From contig CADBNE010000068.1 in NCBI GenBank assembly GCA_902795975.1, positions 1 through 9,349 on the forward strand: DNA of 9,349 nt, written 5' to 3'. Under the pieces are notes generated by a model that searched no databases, was not told the origin of the DNA, and was given only the letters and a program-made list of their open reading frames with translations. This DNA is from an uncultured Erysipelotrichaceae bacterium. Its GTDB lineage: Bacteria > Bacillota_I > Bacilli_A > RF39 > UBA660. Position 1 is the stretch's first letter. The number at the start of each line of letters is the position of its first letter. A program made the position numbers and the translations under genes. Below are positions 1-6,740 of this stretch, piece after piece.

Positions 1-603
1 ATATTTTAAATGATAGAAAGCACCTTCTACATCTTTATAAATAACTTCTTCATTAGATAGTGCTGTTTTAGCAGCTGGATCCCAGTTAATAATTCTTTCT
101 CCACGATATATTAATCCTTTATTATAGTAATCAACAAATACTTGTGTAACTGCTTTATTTAATCCTTCATCTAAAGTAAATCTTTCTTTATTATAATCTA
201 CTGATAAACCTAATGCAGCCCATTGATCTCTAATAGTACCTGCATACTCATTTTTCCATTTCCAACATTCTTCTAAGAATTTTTCTCTTCCTAGTTCATA
301 TTTGTCTATACCTTCATCTTTTAATTTTTTAACTACTTTAGCTTCTGTTGCTATAGCAGCATGGTCCATTCCAGGTAACCATAATGCATCAAATCCTTGC
401 ATTCTTTTAAATCTAATTATTATATCTTGTATAGCAGTATCCCATGCATGTCCTAAATGTAATTTTCCGGTAACATTTGGTGGAGGTATAACTATACAGT
501 ATGGTTTCTTAGATAAGTCACCACTAGTAAAATATCCTTTACTATTCCAATTATTATATTTTCCTTCTTCTACTTTTAAATGGTCATATTTAGTTTCTAA
601 CAT
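1..603 (-). CDS. valS: Valyl-tRNA synthetase, N-terminal 201 residues (runs off left edge)
   Basis: This class I aminoacyl-tRNA synthetase joins valine to tRNA-Val in the cytoplasm, using ATP. The 201 visible codons begin at ATG 603 and stay open to base 1; a full ValRS is usually about 850-900 residues, so only the N-terminal quarter is present. Visible family marks are [14 protein letters not shown] (residues 40-53), containing the HIGH-type ATP-binding motif HLGH. They also include [10 protein letters not shown] (78-87) and [15 protein letters not shown] (173-187), which leads into the CP1 editing insertion. PPPNVTG with GxDHAxIAT is typical of ValRS and separates it from IleRS and LeuRS. 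The start is supported by AAAGGA at 613-618, nine bases upstream. The gene overlaps the end of the HD-domain gene by 14 bp, so translational coupling is likely. Both lie downstream of a T-box leader whose apparent specifier is GUA (Val). The alanine in DHAAIAT, where DHAGIAT is usual, is a small oddity. Confidence 0.97.
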   Translation of the reverse strand, partial: MLETKYDHLKVEEGKYNNWNSKGYFTSGDLSKKPYCIVIPPPNVTGKLHLGHAWDTAIQDIIIRFKRMQGFDALWLPGMDHAAIATEAKVVKKLKDEGIDKYELGREKFLEECWKWKNEYAGTIRDQWAALGLSVDYNKERFTLDEGLNKAVTQVFVDYYNKGLIYRGERIINWDPAAKTALSNEEVIYKDVEGAFYHLKY

Positions 604-1318
604 TACTATCAATCCTTTCATTTATATATTTTATAGCTATATCATAAGCTTCTTTAAATATACTGTTATTCTCTATATTATTATAAAATTCTATAAAATT
701 ATTTTTGTAATCTTCTAATACTACATCATAATTCAAATCAAATACAAAACTAATATCTACTAATATTCTATCATTATCATTTTTAACACATGTTCTAGGT
801 ACATTTTTATAATTTCTGATATATTCCATTGCCTCTTCAGTATAACCTTCATCAGTACCTTTTCTAAGTATTTCATTAGTTAGAACATACATTATATCTA
901 CTTTATCTGCATCTCTTATTAATTTAGCAAACTTAATATATTCTTGATTATCTGTATCTTCTATAGTTAATTTATTATGATTTTTAATAGCGAATCTAAT
1001 TAAATCATAATCTTCTGTTCTATTAGTAAAATTTACTATTTCATTTTTATCAAATAATTCTTCAACACTTTTATCAGCATGATCTACAGTTTTCAAATCT
1101 ATAAAGTTTTTATATATACGATATTGTTCGAATCTTCCATAATCATGTAATAAACCTATTATTTTAGCTAATTCAATATCTCGTTTATTCCATCCTAATT
1201 TTTCTGCATACTTAGTCATTAATTCCATTACTCTATATGAATGATTATATTTAGATTTTAAATTTATATCATTTAAATCATAATTACTAGTATACTTATC
1301 AAAATTTTCTTCTAACAT
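590..1318 (-). CDS. HD-domain phosphohydrolase, first gene of the valS operon
   Basis: This 242-residue cytoplasmic protein has the metal-binding set of the HD superfamily: H26 (YNHSYRV), the H58-D59 doublet (GLLHDYGRF), H80 (VDHADKS), H114 (IKNHNK) and D136 (IRDADKVD). HD proteins hydrolyse phosphate esters, often of nucleotides or nucleotide second messengers. The substrate of this one cannot be told from sequence. It lacks the extra TGS or ACT domains of RelA/SpoT and the HD-GYP signature. The start at 1318 follows a strong GAGGTGAT site at 1322-1329, directly after the T-box attenuator. Its last codons contain the ATG of valS (14-bp overlap), so the two genes are one transcriptional and probably translational unit. 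Induction when valyl-tRNA is uncharged is inferred from the leader. A role in tRNA or nucleotide metabolism is possible but unproven. Confidence 0.9.
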   Translation of the reverse strand: MLEENFDKYTSNYDLNDINLKSKYNHSYRVMELMTKYAEKLGWNKRDIELAKIIGLLHDYGRFEQYRIYKNFIDLKTVDHADKSVEELFDKNEIVNFTNRTEDYDLIRFAIKNHNKLTIEDTDNQEYIKFAKLIRDADKVDIMYVLTNEILRKGTDEGYTEEAMEYIRNYKNVPRTCVKNDNDRILVDISFVFDLNYDVVLEDYKNNFIEFYNNIENNSIFKEAYDIAIKYINERIDSNVRN

Positions 1319-1319
1319 A

Positions 1320-1560
1320 GCATCACCTCAATAAAAAACACGACATTCATCTTTAAAGGACGAATTGTCGTGGTACCACCTTTTTTCATAGTATAAAACT
1401 ATCTCAATACTTTAACGCAGTAAACGTTATATCCTACTAATTTCAGATATACAACTCCTAAGCTACCTTCAATTATCTTATTTAAGAAAAGTCACACCAA
1501 TATCTTTTCCTCTCTTTTAAACAGTATAATTTACTCCTCTTAATCACAGTTTTTTTATAC
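1320..1560 (-). promoter_or_regulatory. T-box riboswitch (tRNA-Val sensing) upstream of HD-valS
   Basis: The minus-strand leader has all the main T-box parts. Stem I spans about 1453-1551, with a GA-containing basal element, an AGTA/GAA loop-E pair around the specifier loop, AGAGAGG (1509-1515), and a distal loop with GGTGTGA (1492-1498). The apparent specifier codon is GUA (1464-1466), read in GAA-G-GTA-G and matching a UAC anticodon of tRNA-Val. Further on are a Stem II (arms 1446-1451 and 1428-1433), a small IIA/B-type hairpin (TAACG/CGTTA) whose loop can pair with AGTA downstream, and Stem III (1388-1392 with 1398-1402). The T-box proper, GGTGGTACCACG, is at 1369-1380. Its UGGU bulge would pair with an ACCA 3' end of uncharged tRNA. 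Known T-box behaviour predicts antitermination when valyl-tRNA is uncharged. The specifier assignment rests partly on the identity of valS downstream. Confidence 0.95.
1333..1372 (-). terminator. T-box attenuator (intrinsic terminator, alternative to the antiterminator)
   Basis: On the minus strand, CACGAC plus ATTCGTC (within 1359-1372) pairs with GATGAAT plus GTCGTG (1339-1351), leaving one bulged A and one G-U pair around a CTTTAAA loop. A run of six T (1333-1338) follows. The 5' arm shares bases with the T-box sequence, so the terminator and antiterminator are mutually exclusive. The SD site of the HD gene starts a few bases after the T run. Confidence 0.93.
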
Positions 1561-1566
1561 ATAAAG

Positions 1567-1595
1567 ATTATAGCAATCAAATAGTTTTTTGTCAA
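1567..1595 (-). promoter_or_regulatory. Consensus sigma-A promoter of the T-box-HD-valS unit
   Basis: A perfect -35 TTGACA (1590-1595) and a perfect -10 TATAAT (1567-1572) are separated by exactly 17 bases. Transcription should start near 1559-1561, about ten bases before the first T-box stem. The -35 begins only eight bases after the stop codon of the PRC-barrel gene. Confidence 0.92.
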
Positions 1596-1602
1596 TTATA
1601 AA

Positions 1603-1827
1603 TCATTTTATATCTACTAAAATTACATCAGTACCTATCTTTTTTATTTGATTCCATTTTATTTCTACTACACTATTTCTAAATAAAGACATAAAGAATT
1701 TATATTTTTCTACTAATAATACTAAAGTTCTACCCTCATTATCTATATTAACATCTATTATATTACCTATGCATTTTCCATCATTTATATTTATTATATC
1801 TTTAGATTGTAAACTAGATAATTTCAT
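1603..1827 (-). CDS. Small PRC-barrel protein, YlmC/YmxH type
   Basis: This 74-residue protein matches the plan of the YlmC/YmxH PRC-barrel family: MKLSSLQSKDIININDGKCIGNI-type opening, a central variable loop with bulky residues (YKFFMSLF, about 42-49), then VEIKWNQIKKIGTDVILVD at the end. The last block corresponds to the family's IPWxxIxKIGxDxIxVD ending. The family is known mainly from spore formers and its biochemical role is unclear. PRC-barrels are small beta folds that usually mediate protein contacts. The start has AGGTGG a few bases upstream (around 1831-1836) and the stop is TGA, which shows that TGA is not read as Trp here. It sits 44 bases after the lipoprotein gene, beyond a likely terminator. 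An AT-rich stretch (1836-1858) may hold a weak promoter, but I cannot define one. No sporulation gene is visible, so a sporulation role should not be assumed. Confidence 0.8.
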   Translation of the reverse strand: MKLSSLQSKDIININDGKCIGNIIDVNIDNEGRTLVLLVEKYKFFMSLFRNSVVEIKWNQIKKIGTDVILVDIK

Positions 1828-1858
1828 ATACCACCTAAATAAATATATTTATATATAT

Positions 1859-1890
1859 AAAGAAAAAGAACTTATTTAGTAATAAATTCT
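1859..1890 (-). terminator. Probable intrinsic terminator overlapping the lipoprotein stop codon
   Basis: GAATTTATT (1881-1889) pairs with AATAAGTTC (1868-1876) over nine base pairs with one G-U pair and a four-base ACTA loop, and is followed on the minus strand by TTTTTCTTT (1859-1867). The stop codon TAA (1872-1874) lies inside the 3' arm. The stem is AT-rich, so termination may be partial. Confidence 0.65.
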
Positions 1891-2504
1891 ATATTTCTTA
1901 TATTAATAGTAAATCCACTATTTTTAATATCTTTACTTATTAATTTATTGAATTCATCATTAAGTTCTTTTATATTTATTTCATTTATTTCTTCTTTTTT
2001 AACTAATACCTTATTTATTGCTTTATTTAAATTTTTATCTACTAATTTTTTTAATCTTTTATTATAAAAATCTTCTGTATTCATATCTTTTGAATATTTC
2101 TTATTCCAAAATTTTTGAGGTTCAGTTATTTTTATATCTAGCGTTAAATTATAATCATAAGTTTTCTTTTTATATAATTTATTTTTAATATCAATACTAA
2201 ATGGCATTATAAATAATCCATAATATTTATGCTTATCATTTAAATTTAATACACTAAATTGTGGTGGTATAGAATATACATCTATTAATTTATTTTTTTC
2301 ATCTACATCCAATATATAATATTCCATTTTATATTTAAAGCCTATACCATCTTCATAATATTCTTTATCATCTACTGGTATTTTAAATAAAACTTTTATA
2401 TCACTATATTCATTTTTTACATATTTAGCATTACTTTTATTTTTACCACATCCTGTAGTAAATACTAGCAGGACTATAATTATTAATAATATTTTTTTCT
2501 TCAT
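1872..2504 (-). CDS. Predicted lipoprotein with an SPFH/Band-7-like C-terminal half
   Basis: The 210-residue product starts with a lysine-rich, hydrophobic lipoprotein signal (residues 1-18) ending in VFTTGC, with C19 as the likely lipidated cysteine. The -3 position is Thr rather than the usual Leu, so the lipobox is imperfect. The mature part would be anchored on the outer face of the membrane. I do not recognise residues 20-115. Residues about 117-208 follow the SPFH/Band-7 pattern: a beta strand leading into ITEPQKF (126-132), a helix with FYNKRLKKLVDKNLNKAI (146-163), a second helix (about 171-195), then NSGFTINIRNIEFI (195-208) like the family's 'G-hydrophobic-x-hydrophobic-x-x-I' ending. 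This similarity is read by eye and is an inference. Its SD AGGTGAT (2507-2513) uses the last base of the upstream TAG stop, so it is coupled to the OB-fold-like gene. Confidence 0.78.
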   Translation of the reverse strand: MKKKILLIIIVLLVFTTGCGKNKSNAKYVKNEYSDIKVLFKIPVDDKEYYEDGIGFKYKMEYYILDVDEKNKLIDVYSIPPQFSVLNLNDKHKYYGLFIMPFSIDIKNKLYKKKTYDYNLTLDIKITEPQKFWNKKYSKDMNTEDFYNKRLKKLVDKNLNKAINKVLVKKEEINEINIKELNDEFNKLISKDIKNSGFTINIRNIEFITK

Positions 2505-2512
2505 ATAATCAC

Positions 2513-2725
2513 CTATTTTGTTTGTACTATTGGTTTATGTTCTAATTTTTTCACGAAGAAAGCTCTATCTTTTTTATCTTCATCACCAAATACTACTATA
2601 TCATCATTTTCTATTTTTTCATTATTAGTTATATCAGTATCAAGAAACATATATTTTTTTTCTGTAGTAATTATATTACCTACTCCACCTTTATAATTTT
2701 TTACTCTACCTACTTTATATTGCAT
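2513..2725 (-). CDS. Small diverged cold-shock/OB-fold-like protein
   Basis: This is a roughly 70-residue, probably cytoplasmic protein. Its order of blocks resembles a cold-shock domain: KVGRVKNYKGGVGNI (like GKVKWFN...KGFGFI), YMFLDTDI (like VFVHFSAI), ENDDIVVFGDEDK (like EGQAVSFEI) and AFFVKKLE (like AANVTK). The RNA-contacting aromatics of RNP1 and the VFVHF of RNP2 are largely missing, so nucleic-acid binding is doubtful. Two in-frame ATGs exist. AAAGGAG (2733-2739) is one base before the ATG at 2731 but seven bases before the ATG at 2725, so the start at 2725 is preferred. The gene overlaps the end of the 1321-residue gene by 11 bp and ends 8 bases before the lipoprotein start. It could instead be an unrelated small beta-barrel. 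Confidence 0.75.
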   Translation of the reverse strand: MQYKVGRVKNYKGGVGNIITTEKKYMFLDTDITNNEKIENDDIVVFGDEDKKDRAFFVKKLEHKPIVQTK

Positions 2726-5700
2726 AACCATTCTCCTTTTCAGATATAGTATTTAAATGTTTTTTAATTTCATTTATAGCAAATTCATATTCTATAATAG
2801 ATCTTTCATCTCTATCTATTCTATCACATATTATTTCATTTTGTTCATTAATAAATACATACCAATCTTCTCCAACATATCCATATACTATATCAGTAGC
2901 AATTGGATTAACATAATAATATTGTCCTTTTAAACCTAAAGAAATAGTATATAATCTATTTATTTGTTCTACTATAGTACTACTACTTCCACTTCTTATT
3001 TTTTCCCTACTAGGTAAATAACTAGGTACTTTACTATTATCTAAATCAACAGGAACAAATCCTTCTTCTGCAGTAGTAGCAAGTACTTGAACTAAATTTC
3101 CTACATCAGAATAAAATGGTTTTAATCCTTTTTTATTATTAGAAATATTAAGTTGAACTCTATTGTCTTTTGTTTCATTCATAGCATAATCTCTATGTAT
3201 TACTACATTCTCTATTGGGCAAGTGCTATCCTTACTTCTATCTATTAATTCCTGTGCAACAATCTTACATGCCTCAACTACTTCTAAATTAGAATATAAA
3301 TTAGTATCACAACTAAATCTTAATTCATTTAAAAATACTGTATTACCATTTCTAAAACCAGTTACTCTAGATATATATTTACCTGTAGCTGGTTCATTAA
3401 ATTCTATATGAAATATTTCATCTGAATCAAATAATGAGTATCCTGCTCCACCTATTCTCATACATGCGCCAGTACGTTCTCCATGTGTAATATTAGTAGT
3501 TTTAGTAAAATTACCTACTATAGCAGTCATTAATTTTCCATTACTTAATGTAACATTATGATTAAAAGTAGGAACTTTAACATCTTTTTTTTCAAAATTT
3601 TTAAATGTTTTTTCAACTGCTTTCTTTAATCTTTCTTCTTTACTAAATCCAGAAGCTGCATTAGGTTTAGGATTACTTCTAACTAATCCTTCATCTTCTT
3701 TACCTAATATTTGTGAATAAATACTAGATACTGCAGAATATTTATCTAAATATTTAAATATATTCATAATACTTATTGATAAATTATTTGAATTCTTACC
3801 TTGTGCTTGTAAATTAGATTTTTCAGTCTCATATATACTATGGAAGAAAGATATAAATGTAGCAATATCACTTGTATTACAAGATAAATCAAATATCTCT
3901 TTACTTACTATATTATCTACTTCAGGTGCTAAAGAATCTAATTTATACTTTTTAATTATTCTCTTTAATGAATCATATACTTCATCATTATTTAATACAT
4001 TTTCTTCAAATAAATCCATTCTAATATTACTGAACAATTCAAATACATTTAAATTTGATTCTTTTAGATAATATTTTTTCTTTACATCATCTATATCTAA
4101 ATCATCTAAATTTGTACCATTTAATGAATGAGCAGCATATACATAACTATCTAAATAAGGCAATGTAATTTTATTTACTAGACCTATATTCTTTTTTAAA
4201 TCACTATTAGAATTTAATTTATCTATTTTATTTTTATATTCTTCAATTATAGAATTAGCAAGAAATTCTCCATATTTTTGAGTTAATATATTAAAGAAAA
4301 AATATTGATTTCTCTCGATACGTGTAATAAATTTTTTTTGTGCCGCAAGTAATATAGAATCTTTTGCCTCACTTTCAGATAATCCATTTTCAATTAAATC
4401 ATTTACTATTTTTCTATATAATTCTGACTTATAATAATCTGATACCTGATTATAAATGATACATTCTTGTAATGTTCTAGCTGTTACAATTTTATCTAAA
4501 TCCTTCTTATCATATTCAAAAGGTATAGATGCTTCTTTATATATATCATATGTTTTTCTATATTGTTCACGTTTTTGCGCTATATAATAATCTGTAATTA
4601 TATGTAATATATTAGTATATCTATCTTTAGTAATAGCGTCATTACTAGTAATAATATTTCCAATATATACAATATAATCAGGATTATTTTGTATTACTCT
4701 TTCCTCATCTGGATATTTTTTTAATATTTTATCTATTAATGTTTCATTCCATACTTCACATAAATTATCTAGATAACTAAAATAATCTTTTGAGCCATTA
4801 TCTAAGGAATGCATTATATCTGGAAAAATATTTATTATATCTGGATATAATTTGGTAAACTCCTCTTGTTTAAATGAATCATATATAGTCTCTAAATCAT
4901 TCATTTTATAAGGTTCTTGTGGAAATAACTTAACAAATTTATTAAATTTATCATCATCTAAATTAATAATACTTTGTATTGATTGATTATCTATATATTT
5001 TATTAATATATATCCATATTTATTTATCATATAATCTAAATTAGTTTCATTTAAATTATATTTATTAATTAATAAACTTTTTACAGAAACATATAGTTGT
5101 TCATTATATAAAGAATCATTTTCAGCATGTAATAAGAAATTAAGTATTTTTTCATTAAAATAGTCATAATTATATGATAAATATGCATTTCTAAATTCTT
5201 CTATTGAAAAAACACTATCGGCATTTCTATTTAATAATCTTACCGCACAATTAAAACTATTACTTATCAATTCAGCAAAACTTTTTTTATTTTGTTTTAA
5301 TACATTATCATATGTAGGAAAATTTAATAAAGCAACTTTATCATATTCTTTTTCATTCATTAGTTTTTCAATATATTTCATTGGAAATTCTGGGCGCATC
5401 ATTATTGGATTAGCTAATATCTCATCAGTTGTTAAATTTTCAATAGTTTCAGTAAGTATTGTAAAAAGTTCATCGCGTAATATTCCAAAGTTATTTGAAT
5501 CATAATTATGGACAAATAATTTAAAATATTTTTCTTTCATTAATTTTTCCATTATATGCATATGACAAGGATTAAATAAATTAATTTTTGTTCTAGCTAG
5601 TAATTTTGTATTATTATTTTTATATGCATTGAATATAGTTTCAGTAAAATACTCTTTTTTCTTTTTTTGAATATCATAATTTAAATTATCATAATTTCCT

Positions 5701-6680
5701 GAATCAATTAATGCATTAATTATTTTATCATTATCAATTATAAACTTATTGTTTAAAGTTAAATCAATATTAGTATCTTTAATTAAATTGCATACTATAT
5801 TTATTTGTTCATCATTTAATTCTATATCGTAATTTAATACAATAGATAAATTATTCAATGTAATTTTTTGATTAAAATTTTTAGGAATATAATTTTTTAA
5901 AGAATTTTCAGGTTCTCTAAATCTTCTTCTATCATCAAAAAAGAAATTTAAATTTTCATGTTCATCATTTAGTTTTTTAGAAATTACTTCAAGTATTTTT
6001 TGTTGCTTTGCCTCATCTTGTTCAGATGCATATTTTTTTCTTAAATTTGCAAAATTTAGTTTATCTAAATTTTGATATATTACTTCATCAAAATCATCTT
6101 TATAAGTAGTATTAGCTAAAGATAATATATTTATATTATACTCATTAAAAGGAAATTCTTTTAAAAGTCTATCAAAGAAATTTTTATCAGTAAAACTAAT
6201 TCCAAATTTATTAATAATCCTGCTTATTGCATAATATTCTTTCCTATCTAATAATTTTTTTATTATTTTTTCACGATTTTCTAATGTATCTCCTGAAAAC
6301 CTAATTGAGCCTATATCATTTCGATTATTCAAAACATATAATACACTCTTGAAATATTCATCTTCAACAAATAATTTCTCCATATCAATTTCTACATGTT
6401 TTTGTTTTAATTCAAAATAATAATATTTTTCTTCTAAAATAGGTAAATATTCAAAAAAATATGGATCTATATCTTCATCGTAAATATCTAAGTTATCTAT
6501 AATAGATATAGCTATTTCAAAATTTTCTTCAAGTAATTTTTCATCATATATAATCTTTTTTAAAAATTCCATAAATATATCAAAATTTGTTTGTAAAATA
6601 GCTATTTCATCTACAGTAAATTTAAAATTATTATTATTTATTTTTTCTATAACACTTTGTCTTAATTTATCTATGTCCAT
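2715..6680 (-). CDS. 1321-residue protein of unknown function: helical repeat-like body plus distinct C-terminal domain
   Basis: I do not recognise this protein. It has no signal peptide and no clear membrane segment, so it is likely cytoplasmic. Residues 1 to about 1000 are rich in Asn, Lys, Ile, Leu, Asp and Glu and read as a long run of amphipathic helices. Recurring short units resemble REKIIKKLLDRKEYYAISRI or MKYIEKLMNEKEYDKVALL, as in irregular solenoid repeats. Residues about 1034-1310 differ. They contain beta-like strands and a Gly/Cys-rich block HGERTGACMRIGGAG (1066-1080), then FHIEF, RVTGFRNGNTVFLNELRFS (1105-1123), IENVVIHRDY (about 1156-1165) and a C-terminal part with paired aromatic strands (YYYVNP, DWYVFINE). 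H1066, C1073, R1075, R1110, H1162 and D1164 are candidates for functional residues. The start has AGGTGAT at 6684-6690. Base composition matches its neighbours, so recent transfer is not evident. It heads an operon with the OB-fold-like protein and the lipoprotein. Confidence 0.9.
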   Translation of the reverse strand: MDIDKLRQSVIEKINNNNFKFTVDEIAILQTNFDIFMEFLKKIIYDEKLLEENFEIAISIIDNLDIYDEDIDPYFFEYLPILEEKYYYFELKQKHVEIDMEKLFVEDEYFKSVLYVLNNRNDIGSIRFSGDTLENREKIIKKLLDRKEYYAISRIINKFGISFTDKNFFDRLLKEFPFNEYNINILSLANTTYKDDFDEVIYQNLDKLNFANLRKKYASEQDEAKQQKILEVISKKLNDEHENLNFFFDDRRRFREPENSLKNYIPKNFNQKITLNNLSIVLNYDIELNDEQINIVCNLIKDTNIDLTLNNKFIIDNDKIINALIDSGNYDNLNYDIQKKKKEYFTETIFNAYKNNNTKLLARTKINLFNPCHMHIMEKLMKEKYFKLFVHNYDSNNFGILRDELFTILTETIENLTTDEILANPIMMRPEFPMKYIEKLMNEKEYDKVALLNFPTYDNVLKQNKKSFAELISNSFNCAVRLLNRNADSVFSIEEFRNAYLSYNYDYFNEKILNFLLHAENDSLYNEQLYVSVKSLLINKYNLNETNLDYMINKYGYILIKYIDNQSIQSIINLDDDKFNKFVKLFPQEPYKMNDLETIYDSFKQEEFTKLYPDIINIFPDIMHSLDNGSKDYFSYLDNLCEVWNETLIDKILKKYPDEERVIQNNPDYIVYIGNIITSNDAITKDRYTNILHIITDYYIAQKREQYRKTYDIYKEASIPFEYDKKDLDKIVTARTLQECIIYNQVSDYYKSELYRKIVNDLIENGLSESEAKDSILLAAQKKFITRIERNQYFFFNILTQKYGEFLANSIIEEYKNKIDKLNSNSDLKKNIGLVNKITLPYLDSYVYAAHSLNGTNLDDLDIDDVKKKYYLKESNLNVFELFSNIRMDLFEENVLNNDEVYDSLKRIIKKYKLDSLAPEVDNIVSKEIFDLSCNTSDIATFISFFHSIYETEKSNLQAQGKNSNNLSISIMNIFKYLDKYSAVSSIYSQILGKEDEGLVRSNPKPNAASGFSKEERLKKAVEKTFKNFEKKDVKVPTFNHNVTLSNGKLMTAIVGNFTKTTNITHGERTGACMRIGGAGYSLFDSDEIFHIEFNEPATGKYISRVTGFRNGNTVFLNELRFSCDTNLYSNLEVVEACKIVAQELIDRSKDSTCPIENVVIHRDYAMNETKDNRVQLNISNNKKGLKPFYSDVGNLVQVLATTAEEGFVPVDLDNSKVPSYLPSREKIRSGSSSTIVEQINRLYTISLGLKGQYYYVNPIATDIVYGYVGEDWYVFINEQNEIICDRIDRDERSIIEYEFAINEIKKHLNTISEKENGYAI

Positions 6681-6683
6681 ACT

Positions 6684-6705
6684 ATCACCTATTATAATTA
6701 TACCA
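6684..6705 (-). promoter_or_regulatory. Extended -10 promoter and SD site of the 1321-residue gene operon
   Basis: TGGTATAAT (6697-6705) is an extended -10 with a perfect TATAAT at 6697-6702. The region 17 bases upstream has no good -35 and consists of the preceding terminator. The expected start of transcription is near 6690-6691, so the leader would be only about 10-12 bases, essentially the SD AGGTGAT (6684-6690) and a short spacer before ATG 6680. Confidence 0.62.
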
Positions 6706-6740
6706 TAAAAAAAATAAAGAATAATAATTATTCTTTATTT
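6705..6740 (-). terminator. Intrinsic terminator of the pseudouridine synthase gene, overlapping its stop codon
   Basis: A perfect 14-base inverted repeat AAATAAAGAATAAT / ATTATTCTTTATTT (6712-6740) has one central base. In RNA the loop would open to three or more bases. It is followed on the minus strand by eight T (6707-6714, partly shared with the 3' arm). The stop TAA (6735-6737) lies in the 5' arm. The stem has only one G-C pair, so it may be weak. Being palindromic, it has no T run in the opposite direction beyond the stem. Confidence 0.75.

Noticed and set aside
302..718. Plus-strand open frame of 138 codons
   Set aside because: It lies antisense to valS and the end of the HD gene, both clear minus-strand genes. 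The translation has no family signature and there is no convincing SD, so it is a shadow.
1603..1625. TATAAA-ATGA-TTTATA inverted repeat at the end of the PRC-barrel gene as a terminator
   Set aside because: It is short, purely A-T and followed by ATTGAC rather than a T run.
2729..2731. Upstream ATG (2731) as the start of the OB-fold-like gene
   Set aside because: Only one base separates it from the GGAG of the SD, whereas the ATG at 2725 has a normal seven-base spacing.
3223..3411. Plus-strand open frame of 62 codons
   Set aside because: It is entirely antisense to the C-terminal domain of the 1321-residue gene, with no SD or recognisable product.
3441..3458. RIGGAG in the large protein matches the GNAT Q/R-x-x-G-x-G/A acetyl-CoA motif
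   Set aside because: The surrounding strands and helices do not follow GNAT order: no preceding 'L-x-V-x-P' type beta4 strand is visible. A six-residue pattern in a Gly-rich block is not enough.
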